Below, in pieces: positions 10,217 through 20,489 of a stretch of DNA of 64,000 nucleotides. How positions within the stretch are numbered: the first letter of the stretch is position 1; every line of letters starts with the position of its first letter. Location of the stretch: NCBI RefSeq assembly GCF_900452385.1, contig NZ_UGOA01000001.1, positions 2,365,501-2,429,500 of the forward strand, written 5' to 3'. The notes under the pieces are model-generated. The model was not told the DNA's origin. It saw only the letters and a program-made list of their open reading frames with translations, and did not search any database. Source of the stretch: Legionella donaldsonii (GTDB taxonomy: Bacteria > Pseudomonadota > Gammaproteobacteria > Legionellales > Legionellaceae). The position numbers and the translations under genes are program-made.

Positions 10217-12238
10217 ATGGTCAAGGAACAAAAAGCAAATCACCTGCTTCACGAAAAAAGCCCTTATCTACAACAACATGCCCATAATCCCGTAGACTGG
10301 TATCCTTGGGGAAAAGCAGCCCTTGACAAAGCACGGGAAGAAAATAAGCCGATTCTGCTTTCTATAGGTTACGCTGCCTGCCATTGGTGTCATGTCATGG
10401 CCCATGAGTCCTTTGAAGACGAAGAAACCGCGATGGAGATGAATAAAGGCTTTATTAATATAAAAGTAGATAAAGAAGAACGACCCGATTTGGACAAAAT
10501 TTACCAAACAGCCCATTATTTTTTAAGCCAACAACACGGTGGCTGGCCTCTGACGATTTTTTTAGCATCTGATCTTACCCCTTTTTTCAGTGGGACTTAT
10601 TTTCCTCGCGAAGACCACTATCAATTACCCGCCTTTAAAAAAATTTTGCACTTCGTTACTGCGATCTATAACAATCAACAACAGGATATCCAAGAACAAG
10701 CCAAGCAATTAAAAAAAATCTTGCAGCAACAGCGACATAGCCCGACCAATTCCGTTTTAAATAATCGTCCCTTAGAGCTCGCTCTGTATAATCTGTCTGC
10801 AAGTTATGATGCGAATCATGGTGGCTTTGGTGTCGCTCCCAAATTTCCTCAAGCACCTAAGCTTGATTATTTACTAGACCATCATTCACCCCTTGCTTCA
10901 GCCACTCTGGAGCATATTGCAAAAGGTGGGATCTATGACCAATTAGCAGGAGGCTTTTATCGTTATTCGGTTGACGAAAAATGGAACATCCCTCATTTTG
11001 AAAAAATGCTTTACGATAATGGGCAATTATTAATGCTCTACTCGATTGCTGGCCAAAATCACGCAGAGGCATTTTTCCACGAAATTGCTGCTGAAACCGC
11101 CGAATGGGTAATTGAGGAAATGCAATCTTCCGAAGGCGGGTATTACTCCAGTCTCGATGCAGACTCTGAAGGGGAAGAAGGAAAATTTTATCGTTGGGAC
11201 AACACAGAGATTCAGGCTGAACTCACTGAAATAGAATATGCTGTCCTGAGCCATTATTTCGGTTTAATACAACCACCTAATTTTGAGCAATATTGGCATT
11301 TTTATGTTGCTCAGCCTTTAGAAAAAGTCAGTAAACAGCTAACCCTCTCCATGGCAGATACTAAAAAACTGCTGTCCACGGCAAAAAAGAAACTACTCGC
11401 TAAACGTAATCAACGACCAAAACCTTTTCGTGATGAAAAAATTTTGACTTCATGGAATAGCTTGATGATTAAAGGTATGCTCCTTGCCGGATATTATTTG
11501 GCGGAGCAGCGCTACCTGAACTCCGCTGAACGAGCAATTCGCTTCATTAAAGAAAAACTTTATTGTAAACAACAATTACTAGCCAGTTATAAAGATGGTG
11601 ACGCTTATCTTCAAGCCTATTTGGATGATTACGCTTTTTTAATTGATGCGCTACTGACTTCGTTGACCATCTCTTGGCATACTGAACATTTATTTTTTGC
11701 TATCGAACTGGCTGATAGCGTATTAAACCATTTTTCTGATCAAGTGGCTGGAGGATTCTTCTTCACCGCTGACAATCATGAAAAATTATTATATCGCCCC
11801 AAAACAATGTCTGATGACGCAATACCTGCTGGAAATGGGATCCTCGTCAGAGCTTTGCTAACTCTTGGTCATTTATTAGGTGAACCACGCTATTTAAACG
11901 CCGCAGAAAAAACGTTGCAGACCGCCTGGGCAGCTTTAATGCAATTTCCTGCGGAACACTGCAGTTTACTACAAGGGTTAAGCGATTATTTAACCCCACC
12001 GCAAGTGGTGATTATTCGTGGCAAACAAGATGAAATCAACTCTTGGTGGGAATATGCGCGACCACGTAACCCTTATACCTTTGCCATACCCAATGAAACG
12101 CTAAATCTTCCCCAAGCCCTTTCTACAAAAAAGCCACAGGGAAAAACCTGTGCTTATATTTGCCAGGGTTTGCAGTGTAATGAGGTAATAACGGAGCTAG
12201 AAAAATTTAAAATGCTTCTGCAAGATAATACTAATTAA
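10217..12238 (+). CDS. DUF255/YyaL-family thioredoxin-fold protein
   Basis: This is a thioredoxin-like N-terminal domain (Thioredox_DsbH/DUF255) joined to a six-hairpin glycosidase-like domain, as in bacterial YyaL and human SPATA20. The frame is open from an ATG at 10184, but the ATG at 10217, with GGGA 8 nt before it, gives the family's usual start just before [21 protein letters not shown]. The hallmark WYPWG and [18 protein letters not shown] contain the CHWC motif. [14 protein letters not shown] and GGWPLTIFL follow, and [12 protein letters not shown] lies in the all-alpha domain. Length of about 673 matches relatives. Biochemical function in bacteria is unsettled. Confidence 0.9.
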   Translation: MVKEQKANHLLHEKSPYLQQHAHNPVDWYPWGKAALDKAREENKPILLSIGYAACHWCHVMAHESFEDEETAMEMNKGFINIKVDKEERPDLDKIYQTAHYFLSQQHGGWPLTIFLASDLTPFFSGTYFPREDHYQLPAFKKILHFVTAIYNNQQQDIQEQAKQLKKILQQQRHSPTNSVLNNRPLELALYNLSASYDANHGGFGVAPKFPQAPKLDYLLDHHSPLASATLEHIAKGGIYDQLAGGFYRYSVDEKWNIPHFEKMLYDNGQLLMLYSIAGQNHAEAFFHEIAAETAEWVIEEMQSSEGGYYSSLDADSEGEEGKFYRWDNTEIQAELTEIEYAVLSHYFGLIQPPNFEQYWHFYVAQPLEKVSKQLTLSMADTKKLLSTAKKKLLAKRNQRPKPFRDEKILTSWNSLMIKGMLLAGYYLAEQRYLNSAERAIRFIKEKLYCKQQLLASYKDGDAYLQAYLDDYAFLIDALLTSLTISWHTEHLFFAIELADSVLNHFSDQVAGGFFFTADNHEKLLYRPKTMSDDAIPAGNGILVRALLTLGHLLGEPRYLNAAEKTLQTAWAALMQFPAEHCSLLQGLSDYLTPPQVVIIRGKQDEINSWWEYARPRNPYTFAIPNETLNLPQALSTKKPQGKTCAYICQGLQCNEVITELEKFKMLLQDNTN

Positions 12239-12352
12239 AATTAACGAGTTAATTTCAAAAAGACTTAGGAAAAACATTGAGTCGAGGCAAAGGCAACATT
12301 TGATTTTAACGAGAGAATTTAGCCTCACTAAAGCCCGAATTAAAAGCAAATT

Positions 12353-13390
12353 TTAACGAAGTGATCGACGTTTTGCGTAAGTCCTATTTAAGAAATGGCA
12401 CAGCATTGCACACACCAGTCCTATCCCACCACCAATAATCACGTGAGAAAGGCGTTCAAAAGCGATTGCTCTTGAGTGCGTAATCAACATCACCACTGTT
12501 GCCACGAAGACACAGCGTAGCGTGTAAGCGATGATATAACGCCGAAAGGCTACCAGCGTTAAAAACAGCGCAACTGTAGTAAGCGTTAAATCAAAAGGCG
12601 TAGAAGGAACAACAAATTGGCCAAGTAGAATACCTACTGGAACACCAATTAAAACACCAATAAGACGCTGATGGAACTTCCCAGGCGTTGTTTCGATTTC
12701 TCCTGTAATAACACTTGCGACTCCCCAAATCATCCATTGACCATTTTGCATCGGAATATATTGGACTAAAAAGGCTGAAACACCGACACCCAAAGCCATT
12801 GCGATCATGCTCTCGGTATTATTCTTTTTCGCACCAAAATCAGACAAATACGAGAGTTGTAGAAATTGATAACCTTTGCTGTCTTTATAAAATTTTATTT
12901 GATTAAACAAGGTAATGGCTAAGGTAGGAATCAAGGCCACAAGTAAATAAGGCACTAAACGAGTGAAGCTGTATAAGGAAAAGACTGGTTTCATTTCAGA
13001 AGCGAGTTCTATGGAAAGAATGATAGCTGGAATAAATGTCCAATTTCCCAATGTCCGTAACTTATCACCTTTGCAGGCTATCCAGATGATCGCTGTGGCT
13101 GACAAGGTGCTACTTAAAATAAAAAGTATAGGCAGCTCTTGGGTAAAAAATAATAAATAAAATAAGAAAATGATTGCTAACCCATGCAGTAATACTCCCA
13201 AGACAGTAAGCTGCAATTTTTCCTCAACGATTAACGTTGCCATCGCTAAGACCGATACTTCTAACCAATAGGAATTCTCAGTAACCAGGAAAAGAACGGC
13301 AAAGGGTATTAAGACAATCATGCCAAGCAAGAGGAACCATCCTCTAATTTCATTTTTTATCCATTGTATGCTCTTCGCTAAAATTTGCAT
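12353..13390 (-). CDS. FUSC-family (fusaric acid resistance/YccS-like) membrane protein
   Basis: This 345-residue polytopic inner-membrane protein has about ten hydrophobic segments in two blocks. The C-terminal block contains GQWMIWGVASVITGEIETTPGKFHQRLIGVLIGVPVGILLG, which matches the FUSC_2 conserved core; relatives include aromatic-acid exporters such as AaeB and YccS. It is short for an AaeB-type protein and lacks a large soluble domain. It converges with the DUF255 gene and is upstream of nothing on its strand. A transport role is inferred from family; the substrate is unknown. Confidence 0.75.
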   Translation of the reverse strand: MQILAKSIQWIKNEIRGWFLLLGMIVLIPFAVLFLVTENSYWLEVSVLAMATLIVEEKLQLTVLGVLLHGLAIIFLFYLLFFTQELPILFILSSTLSATAIIWIACKGDKLRTLGNWTFIPAIILSIELASEMKPVFSLYSFTRLVPYLLVALIPTLAITLFNQIKFYKDSKGYQFLQLSYLSDFGAKKNNTESMIAMALGVGVSAFLVQYIPMQNGQWMIWGVASVITGEIETTPGKFHQRLIGVLIGVPVGILLGQFVVPSTPFDLTLTTVALFLTLVAFRRYIIAYTLRCVFVATVVMLITHSRAIAFERLSHVIIGGGIGLVCAMLCHFLNRTYAKRRSLR

Positions 13391-13633
13391 TTTAAATGTT
13401 GCTCACATTTACTAATCGGCATCGTTGGTTTATTGCTGCATTGCAGTGCTAACCTCCGTCCGAAACGCTCCGCCTTGCACGAAAACACAAAAATACACAG
13501 GTTATGCAAGAAGGCCAATTCGAAGTCGAAAGAATAAGATTTACAAGCTTATAATAACCTTTTACTGTTATCTTTGTCGTTGTTCTAACATACAACGTTA
13601 TTTAGAAATGTAAATTGGCTTTTAAGGATTACT
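13391..13633. repeat. Intergenic region with remnant of repeat family 1
   Basis: The interval separates the divergent FUSC and PAP2 genes. Bases 13461-13489 (CGAAACGCTCCGCCTTGCAC then GAAAACACA) match the interior of the repeat at 46760-46789 almost exactly, and GCAAGAAGGCC near 13505-13515 resembles that repeat's end. The opposite end is not recognisable, so I read this as a decayed or partial copy. The ribosome binding site AAGGA for the PAP2 gene is at 13624-13628. Confidence 0.5.
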
Positions 13634-14344
13634 GTGATACGGAATAATCAGAACCGACTGTCTTATTATCTGTTGGGCATTATTGTATGCCTTTTTTTAT
13701 TTCTTTTCTTAACCGCCATTGTCGCGTGGCACGGTCCCTATCTCTTTCTTAATACGTATGTGCATCGCACCATTGAGACGATACAAACATCTTACCTTAC
13801 TCTCGCTGCTACTTTTCTCTCTATTTTAGGAAACAAGTATATAGTTGTCCCAGCACTGATATTGACTAGTCTATTTTTATTTTTTCAAGCACAGAGAAGA
13901 CTTGCCGTGCATTTTTTTCTTGTCATTGTTTTAGCCGCTACCATAGCGTTCCTCTTCAAGAATTTTTTCCCCATTCCCCGGCCTGAAGAGCATGGTGTTA
14001 TAGAGAGCTTTGCCTTCCCAAGTCGGCATGTCGCCCTATGCTCAGCTTATTTAATTTTTATATTGGCAATTGTGAGTCCCAAGATTAAATCGAGTCGGTG
14101 GTTAACAATGACCATTTTTTGTTTGATTTTAGCGGAATCTATCGCACGCCTAATACTAAAAGTTCATTGGCTAACTGATGTGATGGGTGGTTTTTTTCTT
14201 GGTTCTGCTTGTGGCCTAATTGGAGCCTATAGTTATCATCTTAAACCGGATCCTGCCTTGGATCTTCCTGTATTTTTTAAAACCCTTGGCATTATTTTCG
14301 GTATCACTAGCATGGTTTATTATTTAATACCCGGTTTCTTTTAG
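13634..14344 (+). CDS. PAP2-family phosphatase
   Basis: This 236-residue membrane phosphatase starts at GTG, with AAGGA five bases before it. Six transmembrane segments are expected. The three PAP2 motifs are visible in order: KNFFPIPRP (K-x6-RP), FAFPSRHVALCSAY (PSRH in place of the common PSGH) and ARLILKVHWLTDVMGGF (R-x5-H-x3-D). Such enzymes dephosphorylate undecaprenyl pyrophosphate, phosphatidate or phosphatidylglycerol phosphate. The PSRH variant is common in the PgpB/BcrC branch. Which lipid this one uses cannot be told from sequence. An intrinsic terminator follows. Confidence 0.92.
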   Translation: MIRNNQNRLSYYLLGIIVCLFLFLFLTAIVAWHGPYLFLNTYVHRTIETIQTSYLTLAATFLSILGNKYIVVPALILTSLFLFFQAQRRLAVHFFLVIVLAATIAFLFKNFFPIPRPEEHGVIESFAFPSRHVALCSAYLIFILAIVSPKIKSSRWLTMTIFCLILAESIARLILKVHWLTDVMGGFFLGSACGLIGAYSYHLKPDPALDLPVFFKTLGIIFGITSMVYYLIPGFF

Positions 14345-14380
14345 TTCTACCCTAAGATTTACTCTCGTTAATAAAATGAC

Positions 14381-14413
14381 GGCCCCAATTCGGGGCTATC
14401 CTTTTATTTTTTT
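14381..14413 (+). terminator. Intrinsic terminator after the PAP2 gene
   Basis: GCCCC (14382-14386) pairs with GGGGC (14392-14396), and a T-rich tract (CTTTTATTTTTTT) follows on the plus strand, running into the 3' end of the convergent OPT gene. Confidence 0.75.
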
Positions 14414-16404
14414 CCACAGACACGACGCTCTATCCAATACGCCAGTATCAGGGTCGAGACAATACCTAACATGATTCCATAATTCTGCCAATTCTTTCCT
14501 ACCATGGTTAATGCATTGGGAGTATGGAAAATAGAGAAGGGGATAGCTAATAAAACATCAACCAATGCTGAACCTGCTACCAAGCCACAGGCAATCAACA
14601 CCCCCCTTTGTCTCCGTAGCTGACTTTCTTCATCAGGAAGCTTCTTTTTACTGAGACGCCACTGCGTGACCATTGCAATCATTCCGCCAAGAAATAAAGG
14701 AAAAGAAGAAGCGATTGGTAAATACATTCCTATAGCAACGCCTAATATAGAAAGTCTAATACAACGATCTAATTTAACTACATGGATGAAAAAAATAAGC
14801 GCGAGAATTACTGCTGCTCCGATAAACATCATCGTCCAAGGCAAGGCATTACGAAATACTGCTTCAGTGATTGCCGCCATTAATGCAGCGGTGGGTGCGG
14901 GCAGTGACTGGCCAGGATCCATTCCATCATGAGGCATAACCCCTGCAATACCATAGACATCAAACATCAATTGCATGACAGGTGGTATTACCAAGGAAGA
15001 AATGATTACCCCTAGCAAAAGCATAACCTGCTGCTTCCACGGAGTCGCGCCAACCAATTGTCCCACCTTCAAATCTTGCGTATTATCGTTGGCAATAGCA
15101 GCAATGCCTGTTACCACCGAACCAATAATAATTGTGATTGCCTCTGCTGCCTTAATCTGGTTAACGCTAAAAGGTAACGGTAAAAGCTTGTTAATCATCG
15201 TCAGCAATATCCAGGCTGCAAATAGCATGCCGGCAATAACTATTGCACTACCAGGACTCGCTGTTACTCCGACCATACCTGAAAAATAGCCTGTAATAAC
15301 CGAGAATAAAAAGCCAATGATCAAAACATAGAGTACTGCCCCAAACACTAAGGTAGGGGCGAAATCACCGTCCAGCCCGATTTCCTCCAAAGGGAAAATA
15401 AATTGAAAAAACAAAAATAAAATAGCAGACATAAGTGTTACGCCAATTAAAATAAAGGGCATGGGAATGTCTTTATCCGTGCGCGGCAATTGCGTTTCTT
15501 GATGACTTTTAGACATAAAAGCACGGAAAGAAATCCGCATACTCTTAAGTAAAGGCCTTATTAATTTCAAGAAAGTCCAGGTACCGGCAAAAAGCATTGC
15601 TCCAATCCCTAAATAACGCATTTCACTATTCCAGAGAAAAGTAGCCGCTTTTTGTGCAGGATAATGGGTAAGAAACTCTGGGTAAAATTGACTAATAATC
15701 GGCATGGCTATCAGCCAGGAAATAATAGCCCCCAAGAAAATACTCAAAGCCATTTCATGTCCGACTAAATAACCGGCCCCTATCATCGTTGCAGAAAATC
15801 CCACACCAAAACCTAATAGCGAACGCTTGATCGAAAACCAAAAACTCCAATTGTTTGCAATAATTTTAAAACCGGTTTGGAAGAGCTCCAGCAGGCCACC
15901 TACAGCCCCCCCGAGAAAAATATCTCGAATACCCGCTTTTTCTGCTGATGATTTCAATACTTCGGCAATAGCCCTCCCCTCCGGAAATCTTAACACCGGT
16001 TCATTCACTAAAACCCGGCGAAGAGGAATTGAAAATAAAACACCCAAAATACCACCACAGACAGCAATAAAAAAATTAGTGAGATAATCAAAACCATCCC
16101 AGTATTGAATAATAATCAATGCAGGAATGGTATAGACAATACCTCCAGCAACTGCTTCGCCCGCAGAAGCGGCTGTTTGGACTGCGTTATTCTCCAGAAT
16201 GGTAGAGTTTTTAAACAAACGTAAAATACCCATGGAAATAATAGCTGCAGGAATGGAAGCCGACGTCAAAATGCCCAACTTTAACGCCAGATAAGCATTC
16301 GATAAGGCCAAAATAATCGTCAAAATAATTGCTAAGACAATACTACGAATAGTTAATTCAGCAATTTTTTCATCCGCTTTGATAAACGGAACAAATGTAC
16401 TCAT
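14404..16404 (-). CDS. OPT-family oligopeptide transporter
   Basis: This 666-residue inner-membrane protein has about 15 hydrophobic segments. The N-terminal half has ILALSNAYLALKLGILTSASIPAAIISMGI and NNAVQTAASAGEAVAGGIVYTIPAL, the conserved core of the bacterial OPT (TIGR00733) branch. The family imports small peptides or metal chelates; glutathione and siderophore-like substrates are also known. Its ATG overlaps the stop of the upstream DUF3298 gene as ATGA, implying translational coupling. Co-location with hutI suggests it supplies peptides or amino acids for catabolism, which is inference. Confidence 0.9.
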   Translation of the reverse strand: MSTFVPFIKADEKIAELTIRSIVLAIILTIILALSNAYLALKLGILTSASIPAAIISMGILRLFKNSTILENNAVQTAASAGEAVAGGIVYTIPALIIIQYWDGFDYLTNFFIAVCGGILGVLFSIPLRRVLVNEPVLRFPEGRAIAEVLKSSAEKAGIRDIFLGGAVGGLLELFQTGFKIIANNWSFWFSIKRSLLGFGVGFSATMIGAGYLVGHEMALSIFLGAIISWLIAMPIISQFYPEFLTHYPAQKAATFLWNSEMRYLGIGAMLFAGTWTFLKLIRPLLKSMRISFRAFMSKSHQETQLPRTDKDIPMPFILIGVTLMSAILFLFFQFIFPLEEIGLDGDFAPTLVFGAVLYVLIIGFLFSVITGYFSGMVGVTASPGSAIVIAGMLFAAWILLTMINKLLPLPFSVNQIKAAEAITIIIGSVVTGIAAIANDNTQDLKVGQLVGATPWKQQVMLLLGVIISSLVIPPVMQLMFDVYGIAGVMPHDGMDPGQSLPAPTAALMAAITEAVFRNALPWTMMFIGAAVILALIFFIHVVKLDRCIRLSILGVAIGMYLPIASSFPLFLGGMIAMVTQWRLSKKKLPDEESQLRRQRGVLIACGLVAGSALVDVLLAIPFSIFHTPNALTMVGKNWQNYGIMLGIVSTLILAYWIERRVCGKK

Positions 16405-17093
16405 TCATTACCCCATACTGCTTTGGTTACATCAGGACGTAACCAGTTCTTGAGTTCAGATTTAGAAATTTTTACTGTTTGTGGACCGTAAAAATAAGGC
16501 GCGACTTGATAAGTATCAAACACAATAGCTAAACCATCTTGTGTAAAATGCCAATTTCTATAATTCTCCTGGGTCGCCGTTGTTCCTTTTATTAACCAAT
16601 CCCGATCGGTCATTTTTTTCTTCCCTAAAGCTTTACGGCATATAGTGGCTATTTGGTTTAAGTAATTACTATTTGGTACAAACAAATGATCTAACGTCAC
16701 TGATTGGCCTTGGATAAAATTGAACGTTTTTACAGAATTACTGGGATGTGCAGCACCTTGACTATAAGCCGATACGGAGAACAAGATACTTAACGCATTT
16801 TTATTTTGAAACTCTATTTTATAATCAATATATAAACTACCTTTTCCCAAAGTATCACCTGTCTTTTTCACCCCAGGTACTTCAAGAGCGGCTGCACTCT
16901 TTTGGCTTTCAGCTATAAACGCTTTTATCCTTTCACCCACTTCTTCATCTGGAAATCCTTCTGGATATTTAATACTAAGATCAAAATCAGCAGTTTCTTT
17001 TTTGATGACTATTGTCTTTGGCGGTGCTGCCCAAACCAAACTCTGTAACAAGAAATAACTCAGCCCTAACAGACTTATAATAAATTTCTTCAT
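16401..17093 (-). CDS. DUF3298/RsiV-like periplasmic protein
   Basis: This 230-residue exported protein has a signal peptide ([22 protein letters not shown], cleavage before APPK). It shows DUF4163-like then DUF3298-like features: [21 protein letters not shown] followed by [21 protein letters not shown] and a late [13 protein letters not shown]. This is the fold of the RsiV extracellular domain and related lysozyme-binding or unknown periplasmic proteins. No sigma factor is nearby, so an anti-sigma role is unlikely. Both its ends overlap neighbours by four bases (hutI stop and its own ATG, its stop and the OPT ATG), so it is firmly within the operon. Confidence 0.8.
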   Translation of the reverse strand: MKKFIISLLGLSYFLLQSLVWAAPPKTIVIKKETADFDLSIKYPEGFPDEEVGERIKAFIAESQKSAAALEVPGVKKTGDTLGKGSLYIDYKIEFQNKNALSILFSVSAYSQGAAHPSNSVKTFNFIQGQSVTLDHLFVPNSNYLNQIATICRKALGKKKMTDRDWLIKGTTATQENYRNWHFTQDGLAIVFDTYQVAPYFYGPQTVKISKSELKNWLRPDVTKAVWGNE

Positions 17094-18322
17094 CGTTGTA
17101 CTCCCTCAAATTCCCTTAACCAATTTCCCGCTACCATTGTACTGTGTTGTATGGGATAACCAAAGTGATAACAAAGTGAGGCACTATCCTTTATTGACCA
17201 ACGGACTAAATCCGCAGTCATTCCCGCTGCAAGAGAACCTGTTTCCCGCTCCAGATCAAGTGCTCTCGCCGCTTGATACGTGACTGCCATTAAAGCCTCC
17301 GGTACTGTTAGGCCAAAAAGCTGACAGGCCATATTGAGCATTAGTAATAATGATGTCGTAGGTGATGAGCCTGGATTAGCATCGGTGGCAATTGCTATAC
17401 CCACCCCCATTTCACGCAGCAACGCTACAGGCGGTTTGACTGTCTCGCGTAAAAAATAGTAAGCGCCCGGTAACAGGACAGCTACTGTTCCATTATTAGC
17501 CATTGCAGCAACTCCTTCGCGATCCAGGTACTCTAAATGATCACAAGACAGAGCCCCTAAGCTGGCAGCCAATTTTGTCGCTCCGAGATTAGACAATTGT
17601 TCTGCGTGGCACTTAATAGGGAAAGCCAAGGCCTTTGCTTGGGTAAACAACTGTTCTGTTTGAGCCAAGGTAAAACCAATGGATTCACAAAATACATCTA
17701 CCGCATCAGCCAATCTCATCTCAGCTATAGCAGGCAACATATCTTGACAAAGAAAATCGACATAAGCCTGGGCATTATTTTTATATTCTGGCGGCACCGC
17801 ATGAGCCCCTAGAAAAGTAGTCCTTACTCGCAGACCAACCACTTCCCCCAAACGCCTCGCCACACGCAAGATTTTAAGCTCATTATCCCAATCTAGACCA
17901 TAACCCGATTTAATCTCAACGGTAGTTACGCCTTCTGCCCGTAAAGCCAACATTCTGGGTAATGATTGTTGAAAAAGCTCTTCTTCAGAGGCAGCACGCG
18001 TTTGTCTGACAGTCGATAAAATGCCTCCCCCGGCGCGCGCAATTTCAGCATAAATTTTTCCTTCAAGTCGTTGCTTAAATTCATCAGCACGATTACCGGC
18101 ATAAACCAAATGAGTATGACAATCAATCAAGCCTGGCGTAATTAATAAATTACCACAGTCTTCAGTAACAGTAGCCTGTTGCGAGTAAGAGGCAGGTAAC
18201 TCACTCATGGCACCACACCAAACTATCATTCCTTTGCTAATAGCAATCGCTTGATTTTCGAGTTGCTTACCTTGTGCATCAATTGTCGTTGCATTTGATA
18301 ATAAGCGGTCACATGCCTGCAT
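17090..18322 (-). CDS. hutI: Imidazolonepropionase
   Basis: HutI is the third enzyme of histidine degradation and opens 4-imidazolone-5-propanoate to N-formimidoyl-L-glutamate. The 410-residue amidohydrolase has the metal-binding [63 protein letters not shown] and [11 protein letters not shown]. It lies 2 bp after the SDR gene and overlaps the DUF3298 gene by four bases, so all four are one operon. hutG is divergent 1.2 kb away; hutH and hutU are not in the window. Confidence 0.97.
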   Translation of the reverse strand: MQACDRLLSNATTIDAQGKQLENQAIAISKGMIVWCGAMSELPASYSQQATVTEDCGNLLITPGLIDCHTHLVYAGNRADEFKQRLEGKIYAEIARAGGGILSTVRQTRAASEEELFQQSLPRMLALRAEGVTTVEIKSGYGLDWDNELKILRVARRLGEVVGLRVRTTFLGAHAVPPEYKNNAQAYVDFLCQDMLPAIAEMRLADAVDVFCESIGFTLAQTEQLFTQAKALAFPIKCHAEQLSNLGATKLAASLGALSCDHLEYLDREGVAAMANNGTVAVLLPGAYYFLRETVKPPVALLREMGVGIAIATDANPGSSPTTSLLLMLNMACQLFGLTVPEALMAVTYQAARALDLERETGSLAAGMTADLVRWSIKDSASLCYHFGYPIQHSTMVAGNWLREFEGVQR

Positions 18323-18324
18323 GT

Positions 18325-19089
18325 TTACTCCCAGTCAGGCACTTGTTGCGATGCCTTGAGCCATTGTTGGTGGTGGCTTTTGTCATAGATATCCCATTCT
18401 TGGGCTACATAGTCTGTTTTATCCACATCGATTAATAACCATATTAAAAAATCAGCTACGGTGGTAGTGGATAAGAGACGTTTTTCTTGCTTGAGAACCC
18501 TGAAAAAATCACGTTTTTCCTCATCCATCAACGAAGCGTGTCGAATGGTGGTCTGCATGTCGGTATCAATAATCCCAGGCATCACACTGGCAAAAGCCAG
18601 GTTTTGATTTTCTAACTGTAAACAACGGGTGAGCATAGCTAGAGCCGCCTTGGACACACAGTAAGCAGCCCAACCTGCAACAGGGAAATGCGCTGCACCA
18701 GAACCGATATGCAATACACGACCTTGCTCTAATTTGGCAAGCAACATCTGCGTTAAAAATAAAGGTGCATTGAGATTAGTGGCAAGAACTTGCTGCCAGG
18801 AAGCTTCATCGATAGCAGCAACAGGCATAATCGGCTCAATAACACCCGCGTTGTGGATCAACCCCTCAAGCGCGTTAATTTGAATTTGCTCTATATGGGC
18901 AACAATTTCCCGGCGTCCTTTACTCGTTGAAACATCCGCAACAAGGTAACTAATTTGGGGAGAATAGGCTGCCGTTTCTACTAAAGCCTCTTCGCGTCGA
19001 CCTACAATTAAAATCTGCTTTTGTCGAACCGCCAAAGCATGAGCCAGAGCCCGTCCAATTCCACTCCCTCCACCAGTAATCACAAACAT
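18325..19089 (-). CDS. Short-chain dehydrogenase/reductase
   Basis: This 254-residue SDR is the first gene of the hutI operon. It begins [20 protein letters not shown] with the classical TGxxxGIG cofactor motif. Asp in YLVADVS, NAG in IHNAGVIEP, and the YxxxK pair in [12 protein letters not shown] are all present, so it should be active. The second residue block IVGRR suggests preference for NADP(H). Substrate is unknown; its position next to hutI (2 bp gap) suggests a linked role but none is established. The closing [13 protein letters not shown] region is typical of a YciK/BenD-like branch only loosely. Confidence 0.88.
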   Translation of the reverse strand: MFVITGGGSGIGRALAHALAVRQKQILIVGRREEALVETAAYSPQISYLVADVSTSKGRREIVAHIEQIQINALEGLIHNAGVIEPIMPVAAIDEASWQQVLATNLNAPLFLTQMLLAKLEQGRVLHIGSGAAHFPVAGWAAYCVSKAALAMLTRCLQLENQNLAFASVMPGIIDTDMQTTIRHASLMDEEKRDFFRVLKQEKRLLSTTTVADFLIWLLIDVDKTDYVAQEWDIYDKSHHQQWLKASQQVPDWE

Positions 19090-19513
19090 GATATTTCTCC
19101 AGCTAGCTTAATCTTTGGCTATTCGCTTGTAATCCAGCAAACATCGATTTTATAGGCCTCAATACAGAAGAGCGATGAGAACTTAAAATCACCACTTCGT
19201 GAACTTCAGAGAAGAATACCGAACCACACTAGACTTCTTTCGCAAACGCGTTGCAGTGAGAGCAATGCAGAGGAGAAACGGCACGCAAAGCCGGAGTGTA
19301 CACATCAGTACATGAGGCTCCAAGCACCGCATCAACGAAGCTGTGCTTCAATGCTGTAGCTCCTGAAGAGGTCTACTCTTAAAATAAGGCCCGATAATAA
19401 CAGACCTGCTTAGGATTGGCACCGATTTTAGAATAAAGAAATAATTACAGTGACATTATCCTATACAGGAAGATATATTATCCTTATATCAAATTTCTGC
19501 TTTGAAATTGACT
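19090..19513. other. Divergent hut intergenic region
   Basis: These 424 bp separate the SDR-hutI operon from hutG. The middle is occupied by a 146-bp family-1 repeat (listed separately). The hutG-proximal part is AT-rich and includes TTATCC-N17-TATCCT near 19456-19484, a weak promoter candidate. I see no ORF and no clear HutC operator. Confidence 0.4.
19230..19375. repeat. Family-1 dispersed element, 146 bp, TAGACTTCTT ends
   Basis: The element begins TAGACTTCTT (19230-19239) and ends GAAGAGGTCTA (19365-19375), an imperfect terminal inverted repeat that extends inward for about 30 bp. Its interior, including GAGTGTACACATCAGTACAT and GAGCACCG-like CAAGCACCGCATC, aligns over its full length with the reverse complement of 63070-63215, which is also 146 bp. 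It has no coding capacity and looks like a MITE-type element. Confidence 0.8.
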
Positions 19514-20476
19514 ATGTTTGCAAACCTAAAAAATTACGAACCAACTGAGCAATCTATTTGGCAAGGGCGTCAAGATAGCTTGCCTGGGGAACGTTTCTTC
19601 CAACGTGTTCGTTGTATCGATCTGCGTTCCCAAACTCTACATGATAACCAGCAAAACCTGATTATGCTGGGATTTTGTAGTGACGAAGGGATCAGGCGTA
19701 ACGAAGGTCGTACTGGCGCTAAATTAGGTCCATTCAAATTGCGTGAACAATTAGCAAAACTTTCCTGCAATCTCGATAAGCAGTTTACCGATATAGGTAA
19801 TATCGTCTGTGAGCAAGAACAATTGGAATCTGCTCAACAAGAATTCGCATCCTTAATTACGGCTTGTCATCAACAGGGTTATAAAACCTTGGCTTTCGGT
19901 GGTGGTCATGAAATTGCATGGCCGCATTTTTCTGGTTTGGCTGCTCATTATCCCAAAATAGGTATTATTAATTTTGATGCCCATTTTGATCTGCGTCCTT
20001 TAAAAGACGGGCATTATGCTACTTCAGGAACCCCTTTTCGCCAAATCAGCCAATATTGTCAACAAAATCGGCTATCCTTTGACTACTGTTGTTTAGGAGT
20101 CCAATATATTGCGAATACAGCTAGTTTGTTTGCTACTGCCGATGAATTAAAAGTATCTTATCTTAGCGCAGAACAAATCCATAATGAGGATATTGCCTGG
20201 CAACTCGCTTTCCTGGATACGTTTCTTTTACGGCATGAATATATTTATTTAACGATTTGTTTGGATGTATTTGCCGAATGCTTTGCACCAGGGGTCAGTG
20301 CGCCCCAAGCCCTGGGTTTAACACCATGGCAAGCATTAGCCCTGTTGAAATACATCTTACAAACTGGCAAAGTGATAAGTCTTGATGTAGCTGAGCTCTC
20401 CCCCCCTCTGGATCAAGAGCAAAAAACCACACGACTGGCTGCCAGCCTAGTGGCAGAGTTGTTGGATTATTATTAA
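19514..20476 (+). CDS. hutG: Formimidoylglutamase (arginase/agmatinase fold)
   Basis: HutG hydrolyses N-formimidoyl-L-glutamate to glutamate and formamide, the last step of the short Hut route. The open frame starts with a TTG at 19502, but the first ATG is at 19514 and gives MFANLKNYEPTEQSIWQGR, which fits the family; no strong Shine-Dalgarno is visible for either. The 320-residue protein shows the arginase-type Mn ligands in GGGHEIAW and NFDAHFDLRP, with a later LTICLDVFAECFAPG standing for the SxDxDxxDP motif. It is divergent from hutI and presumably co-regulated. Confidence 0.93.
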   Translation: MFANLKNYEPTEQSIWQGRQDSLPGERFFQRVRCIDLRSQTLHDNQQNLIMLGFCSDEGIRRNEGRTGAKLGPFKLREQLAKLSCNLDKQFTDIGNIVCEQEQLESAQQEFASLITACHQQGYKTLAFGGGHEIAWPHFSGLAAHYPKIGIINFDAHFDLRPLKDGHYATSGTPFRQISQYCQQNRLSFDYCCLGVQYIANTASLFATADELKVSYLSAEQIHNEDIAWQLAFLDTFLLRHEYIYLTICLDVFAECFAPGVSAPQALGLTPWQALALLKYILQTGKVISLDVAELSPPLDQEQKTTRLAASLVAELLDYY

Positions 20477-20489
20477 AGGAGTGTTATTA

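Noticed and set aside
12238-12255. AAATTAAC-GA-GTTAATTT palindrome after the DUF255 gene
   Set aside because: The two-base loop and AT-only stem make a weak terminator; palindromes of this composition are common in AT-rich DNA.
16401-17093. Anti-sigma factor reading of the DUF3298 gene
   Set aside because: No sigma factor gene is adjacent and there is a cleavable signal, not a transmembrane anti-sigma layout.
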